Assembly (NCBI RefSeq): GCF_009192735.1
Contig: NZ_VTFU01000001.1
Coordinates: 1,200,806-1,264,805 of the forward strand
DNA: 64,000 bases
From: Arthrobacter gandavensis
GTDB taxonomy: Bacteria; Actinomycetota; Actinomycetes; Actinomycetales; Micrococcaceae
Reading direction: 5' to 3'
Shown: positions 56,285 to 64,000 of the stretch, in pieces
Numbering within the stretch: position 1 is the first letter of the stretch
Layout: every line of letters begins with the position of its first letter
Notes under the pieces: model-generated
What the model saw: the letters and a program-made list of their open reading frames with translations, nothing else
What the model was told of the DNA's origin: nothing
Database searches by the model: none
Position numbers and translations under genes: made by a program

Positions 56285-58012
56285 TTATTCATGCGGAGGG
56301 TGTCCTGCCGCGGCCAGGAGTTCGACGGCGTGGGCCCGGGCGGACTCGGAGTCCTCCTGGCCCGCCAGCATCCTGGCAAGTTCCTTGATCCGCTCGGCAT
56401 CATCCAGAACGGTGACATCGCTGGCGGTGACGCCGCTTCCATCATCCCCCGTCGCGGACATTTTGATGACCCTGATGTGATGTGAGGCAAACGCGGCCAC
56501 CTGCGGAAGGTGCGTGACCACGATGACCTGGACGTGCTGGGCCAGCATGGCCAGGCGGCGCCCGATTTCGACGGCGGCCTTGCCTCCCACTCCGGAGTCG
56601 ACCTCGTCGAAGATGAAGGTGGGCACCGGATCAACGGCAGCAAGGACCACCTCGATGGCCAGCATGACCCGCGAGAGCTCACCGCCCGAAGCACCCTTGC
56701 CCAAGGGCCGGGGCGGCGCTCCGGGATGCGGCTGGAGGAGGAAGGTAATGGCGTCCGCCCCATGCACGCTGAGCTCATCTACGGGAGTGACGTCGATCAG
56801 GAGGTTGGCGTCCGCCATCGCCAGGGCGGACAGCTCGTCGCTGACCCGCTGGGCGAGGTCTGCCGCCGCCTCGGTGCGCAGTTTGGTCAGCTCCGCCGCG
56901 GCCGTCGTGAGTGTTGTCTGCAGCTCGGCAATTTCCGCTTCCAGTGCCTCGATGCGCGTGCTGTCATCTCCCAGCTCTGCCAGCCTGAGACGGCTGGCAT
57001 CGGCCCATGCCAGGACTTCATCCACGGAGGGTGCAAACTTGCGGGTCAGTGCGGAGATCTCCGCCCGCCTGGATTCCACCTCCGCCAGGCGCTCCGGGCC
57101 GTCCCCCTCGAGGGAGGCGCTGTAGCTGGCCAGTTCGGTGGCAATATCCGCCAGGATGTAGCCCACTTCGGCGAGCCGCTTGGCGGAGTCAGCCAGGGCC
57201 GGATCGTGTTCTCCGGCGAGTTCCAGCTGCCGTTTGGCGCTGTCCACCAGCGAGGTGGCGTCGGAGCCGTCGGAAAAGTCACCGGCAATCAGGGCTGAAT
57301 GCGCTCCTACGGCTGCGGTGCGCAGCTCCTCGAAGTTGTTCAGCCGTGTGGCTTCGGCCTTCAGGGTTTCATCTTCACCCGGCAGCAGCTCCAGGGCATC
57401 GATCTCCTCCAGGGACACCGCGAGGTATTCCGCTTCCCGAAGACGTTCCCGGGCCTGGTCACGCAGTGTGGACAGCTCGGTTACGGCAGTCCGCCAGCGC
57501 GTATAGCCGGCCTTGTAGGACGCCAGTGCGGAGGCCAGGGCAGGGCCGGCGTACTTGTCCAGCGCTTCCCGCTGGGCCGCTGCGCTCTTGAGGCGGAGCT
57601 GATCCGACTGCCCGTGCACGGCCACCAGGTGCTGGCCCACCTCGGCCAGCACTCCCACCGGAGCAGAACGTCCACCCACATGGGCGCGGCTTCGGCCAGC
57701 GGCGTTAACGGTGCGGGCCAGCATCAGTTCGGTCACGCCGTCGTACGTTTCCAGCTCGGCGCCGGCGTCTTCGGCCCGGGCCACCGCCGCGTTTTCCGGA
57801 GGCAGGCGCACCAGTGCCTCGGCAAGGGCTGCCTTGGCTCCGGTACGTACGGCACCGGCGTCGGTCCGGGCGCCCAAGAGCATGCCCAAGGCAGTGATGA
57901 CCATGGTTTTTCCTGCGCCGGTTTCACCGGTCACCACGGTGAATCCCGGGCCGAGTTCCAGCGTGGCGTCAGTAATGACGCCCAGGTCCCGGATGCGGAT
58001 TTCTTCGATCAT
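56285..58012 (-). CDS. recN: DNA repair protein RecN
   Basis: 575-residue SMC-like ATPase. Walker A GETGAGKT is at 29-36, the long central coiled coil spans about 150-370, and the C-terminal ATPase half has KGASGGELSRVMLAIEVVLA (signature), TFIFDEVDSGVGGKAAVEIGRRL (Walker B) and VIVVTHLPQVAAFA. It acts in double-strand break repair. ATG at 58012 overlaps the nadK stop by ATGA; the longer open frame upstream is inside nadK. Confidence 0.95.
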   Translation of the reverse strand: MIEEIRIRDLGVITDATLELGPGFTVVTGETGAGKTMVITALGMLLGARTDAGAVRTGAKAALAEALVRLPPENAAVARAEDAGAELETYDGVTELMLARTVNAAGRSRAHVGGRSAPVGVLAEVGQHLVAVHGQSDQLRLKSAAAQREALDKYAGPALASALASYKAGYTRWRTAVTELSTLRDQARERLREAEYLAVSLEEIDALELLPGEDETLKAEATRLNNFEELRTAAVGAHSALIAGDFSDGSDATSLVDSAKRQLELAGEHDPALADSAKRLAEVGYILADIATELASYSASLEGDGPERLAEVESRRAEISALTRKFAPSVDEVLAWADASRLRLAELGDDSTRIEALEAEIAELQTTLTTAAAELTKLRTEAAADLAQRVSDELSALAMADANLLIDVTPVDELSVHGADAITFLLQPHPGAPPRPLGKGASGGELSRVMLAIEVVLAAVDPVPTFIFDEVDSGVGGKAAVEIGRRLAMLAQHVQVIVVTHLPQVAAFASHHIRVIKMSATGDDGSGVTASDVTVLDDAERIKELARMLAGQEDSESARAHAVELLAAAGHPPHE

Positions 58013-58983
58013 GCGCTCGGCCCTCCACTGTCCGCCGTATGTGGTGCCAGTTCCACACTCTCCGACAATTCCCCCGCTCCCCCGACGGGTCCGCGCCAGC
58101 CCTGCGTAGGCAGCTGGAACTTCCGGACCAGGCGTTCGGAGAAGGGTGTCGCATGCGTCCGCGCAAGACGGACGGGAATCTCCGAGCGGGTCACTTCCAC
58201 ACGGGCTCCGGGCGGCAGTTCCACGCTTCGGCGGCCGTCGCACCACAGGACGCCGGCGGCGTCGGTGCGGGTGAGGATTTCCACGGCCAGGATCGAGGTC
58301 GGAGCGACGACGAGGGGCCGGGAAAAGAGGGCGTGCGCGCTGATGGGCGCAATGAGCAGGGCTTCCACTTCCGGCCAGACGACGGGACCGCCGGCGGAGA
58401 AGGAATAAGCAGTGGAACCGGTGGGGGTGGCCAGGACCACGCCGTCGCAGCCGAAGGAGCTGATGGGGCGGGCATCAACCTCCACCACCACTTCGAGCAT
58501 CCGCTGGCGGTCCGACTTCTCGATGGCGGCTTCGTTCAACGCCCAGGTGTGGGCAATCAGCTGATCTTCGAACCACACCCTGACATCGATGGTCATGCGT
58601 TCTTCCACCGTGTAGGCGCGTTCCACAACCCAGTGAACTGTCTGGGCCAGGTCGGCACGCTCGCTTTCCGCAAGGAAGCCCACGTGCCCGAGGTTTACGC
58701 CCAGCAGGGGAACGTCGGTGCCCCTGACCAGCTCTGCGGCGCGCAGGATGGTGCCGTCGCCGCCAAGAACCATGACCAGGTCCACGCCGTCGAGGTGCAC
58801 GTCCTCTTCAAGGATTTCGGTGGGTGCGGTCAGCACGCCGTAAACGGCCTGGATGTCCTCCAGGTCCCGCCGGCGCATGACAGGTGTCAGGCCGGAGGCG
58901 TGCAGCTGCGTGCAGGCTTCCTGGGCGGCAGTCATGGCAGCCTGCCGGCCGGTGTGGGCCAGCACAAGTATCCGTCTGCTCAT
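58009..58983 (-). CDS. nadK: NAD kinase
   Basis: 324-residue ATP/polyphosphate NAD kinase. The GGDGT motif is at 74-78 (VMVLGGDGTILRAAEL), NEAAIEK forms the NE/D substrate motif, and GVVLATPTGSTAYSFSAGGPVVWPEVEALLIAPISAHALFSRPLVV is the conserved C-terminal block. ATG at 58983 follows AGGATG; the frame continues upstream through unrelated sequence. It produces NADP. The following recN start overlaps its stop. Neighbour order tlyA-nadK-recN is conserved in actinobacteria. Confidence 0.95.
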   Translation of the reverse strand: MSRRILVLAHTGRQAAMTAAQEACTQLHASGLTPVMRRRDLEDIQAVYGVLTAPTEILEEDVHLDGVDLVMVLGGDGTILRAAELVRGTDVPLLGVNLGHVGFLAESERADLAQTVHWVVERAYTVEERMTIDVRVWFEDQLIAHTWALNEAAIEKSDRQRMLEVVVEVDARPISSFGCDGVVLATPTGSTAYSFSAGGPVVWPEVEALLIAPISAHALFSRPLVVAPTSILAVEILTRTDAAGVLWCDGRRSVELPPGARVEVTRSEIPVRLARTHATPFSERLVRKFQLPTQGWRGPVGGAGELSESVELAPHTADSGGPSA

Positions 58984-59047
58984 GTCTGTAACATCCTGTT
59001 CCGCTCCCGGAGGAGCTGATGGGGACTCCGTCGTCAGTTGTCTGCCG

Positions 59048-59941
59048 TCAGTTTCTGGTGTCGCTCCCCGTGGAGTCTTCTCCACCTGCAAGCTGTTCCG
59101 GTGCCGGATCCGTTCCGGCTCCATCAAACCCGTCAAAGGCCGCTTCCACCAAACGGTGCAGCTCGGCCTGTGCATCATTTCCCGCCGCCGGCGCTTCTTC
59201 CTGCGGTTCCGGCACGCGCAGCCAGAGGAAAAACTCAACGTTTCCGTTTTGTCCCGGCAGCGGACTGCGCGCCAGACCGGCAATGCGAAGATTCTCCGCA
59301 GCTGCTGCGGTGACAACGCGCATCACCGCCATCCGATGTTTCTGCGGATCCGTGACCACGCCGGCCTTCTCCAGCTTCTCACGGCCAACCTCAAACTGAG
59401 GTTTGACCATCAGCAGCAGGTTGCCGCCGGGGCGCGTGGCGGCCGCCAGCGGACCGATCACCATGGTGAGGGAAATGAAGGAAAGATCGGCGACGGTGAG
59501 GTCCGCCGGACCCCCAATGTCAGCGGGGTCAAGGTACCGGACGTTCAGCCCTTCGTGGACATCAACCCGGGGATCTTCGCGCAGCACCTCAACCAGCTGT
59601 CCGTGTCCGACGTCGACCGCCACCACCCGCTCGGCGCCGCGCCTGAGCAGGACGTCGGTGAAACCGCCGGTGGATGCGCCGGCGTCGAGGCAGCGCGTTC
59701 CCGCCGGCTGAACCTGCGGAAACGCGTCGAGGGCGCCGGCCAGCTTGTGGCCGGCGCGGCTGACGTAATCGGGAACGCCGTCGTCGAGCACTGACAACGG
59801 GTCTTCCCCACTGACGGTGGCCGAGGCTTTGCCCAGCGGCACTCCGGCCCGGGCCACCCGGCCCGCTGCAATGAGCTTGGCCGCGTGGGTCCGGGAGCGT
59901 GCCAGCCCTCTGGTCACCAGCTCCTGGTCCAGTCTTGCCAC
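59048..59941 (-). CDS. tlyA: TlyA-family rRNA methyltransferase
   Basis: 297-residue protein: N-terminal S4 domain (ARLDQELVTRGLARSRTHAAKLIAAGRV), linker YVSRAGHKLAGAL, then a Rossmann methyltransferase with AGTRCLDAGASTGGFTDVLLRRGA and LTVADLSFISLTMVIGPL. TlyA methylates 2'-O of cytidines in 16S and 23S rRNA, and its loss gives capreomycin resistance in mycobacteria. GTG start at 59941 with GAGGAG about 10 bases upstream. The Glu/Pro-rich C-terminal 50 residues look disordered. Confidence 0.93.
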   Translation of the reverse strand: MARLDQELVTRGLARSRTHAAKLIAAGRVARAGVPLGKASATVSGEDPLSVLDDGVPDYVSRAGHKLAGALDAFPQVQPAGTRCLDAGASTGGFTDVLLRRGAERVVAVDVGHGQLVEVLREDPRVDVHEGLNVRYLDPADIGGPADLTVADLSFISLTMVIGPLAAATRPGGNLLLMVKPQFEVGREKLEKAGVVTDPQKHRMAVMRVVTAAAAENLRIAGLARSPLPGQNGNVEFFLWLRVPEPQEEAPAAGNDAQAELHRLVEAAFDGFDGAGTDPAPEQLAGGEDSTGSDTRN

Positions 59942-59945
59942 TTTT

Positions 59946-60152
59946 TCAGTGCTCCTCTGACGGGTCGGTGTTCAGTTCAGCCAGCAGGGCATCATGCAGC
60001 GCCGTGTAGACGTCCTGATGGTTGGGGACGGGCACATCGGCCAGTGTGCCCAGCGGCTCCAAGACGGAATTCACCGCAGAATCCGCCGTGTGGATACGCT
60101 CCTTAGGCCACGGATCCCCGGCCGGGGACGGGCCGCTGCTCTTCTCCATCAT
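59946..60152 (-). CDS. Small conserved actinobacterial protein (Rv1693-like position)
   Basis: 68-residue protein with no known domain: MMEKSSGPSPAGDPWPKERI, then TADSAVNSVLEPLGTLADVP and QDVYTALHDALLAELNTDPS. It is acidic and probably helical at its C-terminus. ATG at 60152 has a GGAGGGG site. Its place between the HAD phosphatase and tlyA matches a small conserved gene (Rv1693) in mycobacteria. Function unknown. Confidence 0.75.
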   Translation of the reverse strand: MMEKSSGPSPAGDPWPKERIHTADSAVNSVLEPLGTLADVPVPNHQDVYTALHDALLAELNTDPSEEH

Positions 60153-60190
60153 GCGGCTGACCCCTCCTTCGTTGACGATTGACACCCAGC

Positions 60191-61189
60191 TTATCCGCCG
60201 GGGGTGACAGTCCAGCTGAGCACGGGCGCCGTGGCATTTTGCTCGTCCGGGCGGGCGTTCCACCATGCGGCGCAGGCGGCGCGCCAGCTGTCCAGGTTGC
60301 TGCTGTCTCCGGAGATTTCCAGGGTGTCTCCGGAAACCCGGGCCGTGGCGCTGCCGCAGGCATATCCACCGTCGCTGGCCTCAATGACCGGGTACGGCGC
60401 GTAGAGGGCGTCCAGATCGGCCAGCAGATAGGTGGGGCGCTCGGCGGTGCGGGCGGCCAGGGCGGTCTGCGGCGTGTCGACACCGGTAAGGACCATCGCC
60501 GTCGCAAAGCCTGCGTTATTGCCGCCGAGGATATCGGTGTCGAGGCGGTCGCCCACCACCAGCGGCGTTTCGGCGCCGAGATGGCGCGCAGCCGTCAGGA
60601 ACAGCGGAGCTTCCGGCTTGCCCGCCACCAGGGGTGTCCTGCCGGTGGCTGCCGCGACGGCGGCCACCAGCGTTCCGTTTCCGGGAGCGATCCCCCGGGC
60701 CTGGGGAATGGACATGTCGGTGTTGGTGGCAACCCACACGGCGCCGCGTGCCACCGCGAACGCTGCCTCGGCCAGGTCTTTCCAGCCGAGCCCCGGGTCA
60801 AAGCCCTGGATGACGGCGTCGGGGCGGTCGTCGGCGGAGTGCACCGGAACCAAACCCTGCTCACGGACCTGCTCGGTCAGCCAGACACTTCCGGTCACGA
60901 GCACCGTGGCGCCGGCCGGCACCTGGCCGGCCAGCAGCTCAGCCCCGGCCTGGGCCGAGCCGAAGACGGTTTCCGCTGTTGCCGGGGCGCCCAGCTCACG
61001 CAGGTGCGCCGCCACCGTTTCGGAAGAGCGCGACGCGTTGTTGGTGACGTAGGCCAGCTGCACTCCCGCGCCTTCAAGGCGCTGCAGGGCCTCCACGGCT
61101 CCCGGAATGGCGTGCGGGCCGGCGTACACGACGCCGTCCAGATCGGAGAGGACGGCGTCGTATCCGGCAATCAGCGCTGTATCCGACAT
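60191..61189 (-). CDS. HAD-IIA (NagD-like) phosphatase
   Basis: 332-residue HAD-superfamily hydrolase. Motif I is AVLSDLDGVVYAG with both catalytic Asp; motif II is AYVTNNASRSSETVA; the C2 cap follows; the Lys and late acid motifs are LVAGKPEAPLF and PLVVGDRLDTDILGGNNAGFATAMVLTG. The C-terminal 70 residues, after YLLADLDALY, form an extra domain seen in actinobacterial homologs. Position corresponds to Rv1692, a glycerol-3-phosphate phosphatase; that activity is likely but inferred. Starts 4 bases after the TPR gene. Confidence 0.9.
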   Translation of the reverse strand: MSDTALIAGYDAVLSDLDGVVYAGPHAIPGAVEALQRLEGAGVQLAYVTNNASRSSETVAAHLRELGAPATAETVFGSAQAGAELLAGQVPAGATVLVTGSVWLTEQVREQGLVPVHSADDRPDAVIQGFDPGLGWKDLAEAAFAVARGAVWVATNTDMSIPQARGIAPGNGTLVAAVAAATGRTPLVAGKPEAPLFLTAARHLGAETPLVVGDRLDTDILGGNNAGFATAMVLTGVDTPQTALAARTAERPTYLLADLDALYAPYPVIEASDGGYACGSATARVSGDTLEISGDSSNLDSWRAACAAWWNARPDEQNATAPVLSWTVTPGG

Positions 61190-61193
61190 GGTG

Positions 61194-63242
61194 TTACGCG
61201 CGTTCCTCGTCGGCGTCGCCTGCCGGCGCGTCAGCGGAGAACTCGTCATTGTCGTTGCCGTCTTCGTGCAGTTCGGCAGCGTTGTCGTCATCGTCTTCCT
61301 CGGTTTCGAGGACTCCGATCACGCCTTCCTGCTCATCCGAGGGCAGGACGTCGACGTCATCGCTCAGGTCCATCTCGTTGACTGCCGTGACGGTCTCGGC
61401 AGGAGCGGCGAACGGGGTCTCGGACCGCTCTTCACCCGAACGCTCGTCACGGTCTTCGCGGCCGTGGCGGGCCCGGGCCGGCTTCTCCTCGTCATCGCCA
61501 ACCAGGTCGAAGATGTCCGGCTCGGCGAACTCGCCCACGCCGAGGGCCTTCTCGGCCAGCAGGGCACGGTTGCGCCACTGTTCGGCTTCTGCGTTGCGGT
61601 CCGCCAGTTCCAACGCGTCAGCATAGGCGCGGAAAAGCCGGGGGCTGAAGGAGAACGCGCGGTTCTTGTCCAGCTGCGGGATTTCCAGGGCGGTCACGGC
61701 GGCATCGTACTGCTCCATGTCCATCCGGGCACCGGAGGCCACAATGGCCATATCGACCTGTCCCGCAGTGTCCAGTTCCTTCGCTTCATCCGACCGGGCG
61801 ATGTCCAGCGCACGGTCCGGGCGGCCGAGGCCGCGTTCGCAGTCGGCCATCATGGCCAAGTACGCGTTGGAGCCGCTGATCCGGCGGTAGGTGCGGAATT
61901 CGCGCAGCGCTTCACCGAAGTGCTCGGAGGCGTAGGCGGTCAGAGCGACTGCCTCGCGGACTGCCGCCATGCGGCCTCCACGGCGGCTGGCTGCCAGGGC
62001 GTGCTGGAAGGCCAGCTCCGGCTCGTCGTCGATCAGGCGTCCGGCCATGACCAGGTGCTTGGAGACCCACTCGCCGTTGACCTCTTCCAGGACGCGCAGC
62101 TGGGCGCGGGTCACCTTGTCCAGCTCCTGGCCTGTAACGTCCTCGTCGATTTCGGGCGAACGTTCCCGGTCCGGCCGGTTCGCGCTGCGCAGGTCGCGGG
62201 CGTTGTGCTTGCGCTCGACGACGGGTGCATCCTCGCCGCGGGCAGGACGGTCCTTCGAGAAGGACGGCTTGCGGTCGTTGTCACGGGCCGGACGGCGGTC
62301 GTCTCCGCCGCGGGCGGGACGGTCGCCAAAGGACGGCTTACGGTCTCCAAAGGACGGCTTACGGTCTCCAAACGAAGGCTTGCGGTCCCCACGGTCGCCA
62401 AAGGACTTACGCTCACCATCACGGGGAGGACGACGGTCATCGCCACCGAAGGACGGCTTACGGTCTCCACGGTCACCGAACGACTTACGCTCACCATCAC
62501 GGGGAGGACGACGGTCATCGCCACCGAAGGACGGCTTACGATCTCCAAACGAAGGCTTGCGGTCCCCACGGTCGCCGAACGACTTACGCTCACCATCACG
62601 GGCCGGACGATCACCGAACGACGGCTTACGATCATCGCGTGCCGGACGGCGGTCATCCCCACCACGGGACGAACGATCACCGAACGACGGCTTACGATCT
62701 CCACGGTCGCCAAAGGACTTACGCTCACCATCACGGGCCGGACGATCACCGAACGACGGCTTACGATCATCGCGTGCCGGACGGCGGTCATCCCCACCAC
62801 GGGACGAACGATCACCGAACGACGGCTTACGATCTCCAAACGAAGGCTTGCGGTCCCCGCGGTCGCCAAAGGACTTACGCTCACCATCACGGGGAGGACG
62901 ACGGTCATCTCCGCCGAAGGATGGCTTACGATCTACACGATCACCGAACGGCTTGCGCTCACCATCGCGAGCCGGACGACGGTCCTCACCGCTGCGTGCC
63001 GGGCGGTCGTTAAAGGAGGGCTTGCCATCCTTCGAGTAGGGCTTACGCTGCGAAGAGGCTCCACGGTCACCGAATGACTTACGCTCGCCATCACGGGCCG
63101 GACGGCCGCCGAAGGAGGGCTTGCGGTCCTCGAAACGCTTGGGCGCGTTGCGGTCATTTGTGGGCGGGCGGTTTGACGAGCTGCTGCCGGCCGCGTTGTT
63201 TCCTTCGCTGCCGCGCTGATCCCTGTTATTTTGCTCTGACAT
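61194..63242 (-). CDS. TPR-like protein with long repetitive disordered N-terminus
   Basis: 682-residue protein. Residues about 40-330 are an Arg/Asp/Gly/Ser/Pro repeat region built from units such as DRKPSFGDR and RDGERKSFGDRGD, resembling RGG-type RNA-binding tails. Residues about 355-580 form a helical repeat domain (QLDKVTRAQLRVLEEVNGEWVSKHLVMAGRLIDDEPELAFQHALAASRRGGR, FGEALREFRTYRRISGSNAYLAMMADCERGLGRPDRALDIA), and the end is very acidic. ATG at 63242 follows GAGAGGA. The helical domain matches the conserved gene upstream of the HAD phosphatase (Rv1691 position). Function is unknown; RNA binding or phase separation by the tail is a guess. Confidence 0.85.
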   Translation of the reverse strand: MSEQNNRDQRGSEGNNAAGSSSSNRPPTNDRNAPKRFEDRKPSFGGRPARDGERKSFGDRGASSQRKPYSKDGKPSFNDRPARSGEDRRPARDGERKPFGDRVDRKPSFGGDDRRPPRDGERKSFGDRGDRKPSFGDRKPSFGDRSSRGGDDRRPARDDRKPSFGDRPARDGERKSFGDRGDRKPSFGDRSSRGGDDRRPARDDRKPSFGDRPARDGERKSFGDRGDRKPSFGDRKPSFGGDDRRPPRDGERKSFGDRGDRKPSFGGDDRRPPRDGERKSFGDRGDRKPSFGDRKPSFGDRKPSFGDRPARGGDDRRPARDNDRKPSFSKDRPARGEDAPVVERKHNARDLRSANRPDRERSPEIDEDVTGQELDKVTRAQLRVLEEVNGEWVSKHLVMAGRLIDDEPELAFQHALAASRRGGRMAAVREAVALTAYASEHFGEALREFRTYRRISGSNAYLAMMADCERGLGRPDRALDIARSDEAKELDTAGQVDMAIVASGARMDMEQYDAAVTALEIPQLDKNRAFSFSPRLFRAYADALELADRNAEAEQWRNRALLAEKALGVGEFAEPDIFDLVGDDEEKPARARHGREDRDERSGEERSETPFAAPAETVTAVNEMDLSDDVDVLPSDEQEGVIGVLETEEDDDDNAAELHEDGNDNDEFSADAPAGDADEERA
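62300..63140 (-). repeat. Coding tandem repeats in the TPR protein gene
   Basis: Short in-frame repeats are organised into larger duplications. A block starting GACTTACGCT at 62581 recurs at 62716, offset 135 bases (45 codons), identical for at least 120 bases. Another, starting ACTTACGCTC at 62405, recurs at 62483, offset 78 bases (26 codons). All offsets are multiples of three, so the reading frame is kept. Near identity implies recent expansion or gene conversion. Confidence 0.85.
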
Positions 63243-63825
63243 GCTGGTGAGTTCCTCTCGTCGTGAGCCGACCAACGGAATTTACTGCAGTCGCTCGTCA
63301 CTATGGATATATAAAGTTGATTCAAAAGTCTGTGGGGCCCAAACCGGGCACAAGCCAATTCTAGTGCAGGCTGGTCCGTTCATCGTCGCCCCATGGCTGG
63401 ATGGGTATCTTGTTTAGGTGACACTGCCCACCTCATCCAAGCGCCGCAAGGCCAACACGGCAGTTCGAGTAGAGCCTCATGTCCTTGATCCCGCAGGCCG
63501 TGACTCCGCGTGGTGGCGTCAATGAGAGATATCTCCCCCGCTGATCACCTGGGAATCATGAATCCAGCCATCACCGGGCCGCGGCTGAATCCGAAAATTC
63601 GTCCGGCAGCTGGGGAACCTACAGCGCGTCGGGGCTCGGGATGGCTCGCCTCAAGTAAACCCATGCCAGGGAGGCGAACGAACCTCGCGCGCCCTGGCCG
63701 GCCACACGCCCTCCTTTGCTCTGCCGATCGATGTGAACACCGGAGCGCGCTGGCCGGCAGGTCAAAGGAACGGCACCAATGGTATGGGTCAGCAAGACCG
63801 CTACTAAAATAAGGTGTTAAACAAG
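63243..63825. other. 583-base intergenic region between the TPR gene and the rRNA terminator
   Basis: No convincing long gene is present. The part next to the TPR gene is AT-rich (around 63295-63335) and probably holds that gene's minus-strand promoter. A possible leaderless small ORF begins at 63418. Bases 63530-63800 show only weak open frames without ribosome sites or recognisable protein sequence. In M. tuberculosis tyrS is nearby; it is not in this window and would lie beyond the rRNA genes, if present. Confidence 0.6.
63418..63525 (+). CDS. Possible leaderless 35-residue ORF
   Basis: GTG at 63418 is preceded by TATCTT six bases upstream, the spacing expected for a leaderless actinobacterial transcript, with no ribosome site. 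The peptide reads VTLPTSSKRRKANTAVRVEP and ends GRDSAWWRQ. It is basic at the N-terminus and not recognised. It could equally be the 5' remnant of a lost gene or chance. Confidence 0.25.
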   Translation: MTLPTSSKRRKANTAVRVEPHVLDPAGRDSAWWRQ

Positions 63826-63855
63826 TAAGGCCCCGCCAGCACTGGCGGGGCCTTA
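63826..63855 (-). terminator. rRNA operon terminator
   Basis: TAAGGCCCCGCCAG and CTGGCGGGGCCTTA form a 14-bp stem with a minimal loop, 19 bases downstream of the 5S rRNA 3' end. On the minus strand CTTGTTTAAC follows. Confidence 0.85.
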
Positions 63856-63874
63856 CTCTCTCAACCGAAATAAT

Positions 63875-63991
63875 GTCCGGCGGTGACCTACTCTCCCACA
63901 CCCTCCCGGATGCAGTACCATCGGCGCTGTGGGTCTTAGCTTCCGGGTTCGGAATGGGACCGGGCGTTTCCCCCACGCTATGACCGCCGTA
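63875..63991 (-). rRNA. rrf: 5S ribosomal RNA
   Basis: About 117 bases on the minus strand. It begins GTTACGGCGGTCATAGCG, contains CCCGGTCCCATTCCGAACCC and GGAAGCTAAGACCCACAGCG, and ends GTAGGTCACCGCCGGACA. The terminal stem TTACGGCGG/CCGCCGGACA closes the molecule. It is the last gene of an rRNA operon whose 23S and 16S genes lie beyond the right edge; a terminator follows. The ends are good to a few bases. Confidence 0.95.
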
Positions 63992-64000
63992 ACCCTTCCA

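Noticed and set aside
61107..63077. 656-codon open frame on the plus strand opposite the HAD and TPR genes
   Set aside because: It is produced by the high GC content and by the repeats of the minus-strand gene. Its Thr/Arg-rich sequence is the mirror of the DRKPSFGD repeats, and it spans two real genes.
62300..63140. CRISPR-like regular repeats
   Set aside because: Repeats are in-frame coding units of varied length without unique spacers; no cas genes are near.
63558..63812. 84-codon plus-strand frame before the rRNA terminator
   Set aside because: No ribosome site, no recognisable protein features, and it runs almost up to the rRNA terminator.

Overview
The window is a GC-rich actinobacterial chromosome segment, most likely Arthrobacter or a close Micrococcaceae relative. 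The evidence is the GarA/FtsR-type MerR/DUF151 set at the left edge, the conserved block TPR protein-HAD phosphatase-tlyA-nadK-recN-pyrG-nudix-xerD, the block parA-scpA-scpB-rluB-tyrA-cmk-der, frequent GTG/TTG starts and many 4-base ATGA/GTGA overlaps. The genus is inferred, not proven. A 5S rRNA gene and its terminator lie at the right end, so an rRNA operon continues beyond the window.

Layout. 0-2 kb: minus-strand garA, ftsR-like merR and a DUF151 gene. 2-19.6 kb: a plant-glycan utilisation locus. A lipoprotein and two permeases form a sugar ABC importer without its own ATPase. Around it are GH3, GH95, GH127, GH36, GH51 and GH27 enzymes, a Gfo/Idh dehydrogenase and a LacI regulator. A shared 14-bp palindrome (AGAGATCGATCTCT and near matches) occurs in both divergent control regions and once inside the GH36 gene. 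None of the glycosidases has a signal peptide, so imported arabinose- and galactose-containing oligosaccharides are probably trimmed in the cytoplasm. 19.6-25.4 kb: a patchwork of single genes, including a frameshifted VOC gene, a rifampicin-monooxygenase-like flavoenzyme with a GyrI-like partner, a PQQ-type sugar dehydrogenase, a HAD gene broken by an 8-bp tandem duplication, an alpha/beta hydrolase, a small kinase and tRNA-Pro(GGG).

25.6-32.9 kb: the minus-strand housekeeping operon parA-scpA-scpB-rluB-tyrA-cmk-der. 33.1-52 kb: accessory genes lying between parA and xerD. They comprise a dicarboxylate transporter with a CitA/CitB-type two-component system, an arsenic island, a methylcitrate cycle cluster (prpE divergent from gntR-prpD-prpB-prpC), and a MerR/DUF4188 divergent pair. 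The arsenic island has divergent arsR-arsN1-like genes and acr3-arsC-flavoprotein with a cysteine tail-arsO-like-second permease. 52-63.3 kb: the minus-strand housekeeping run nudix-xerD-nudix-pyrG-recN-nadK-tlyA-small ORF-HAD phosphatase-TPR protein. The last protein carries a long repetitive Arg/Asp/Gly-rich N-terminus with nested DNA duplications.

The points most worth following are the LacI palindrome regulon with its intragenic site, the CC-rich tail on the arsenic-island flavoprotein, the perfect dyad between merR and DUF4188, the paired TGTATACA operators in the prp region, the fresh repeats in the TPR protein gene, and three recently broken genes. All calls come from reading the sequence and remembered family features; no database search was run.
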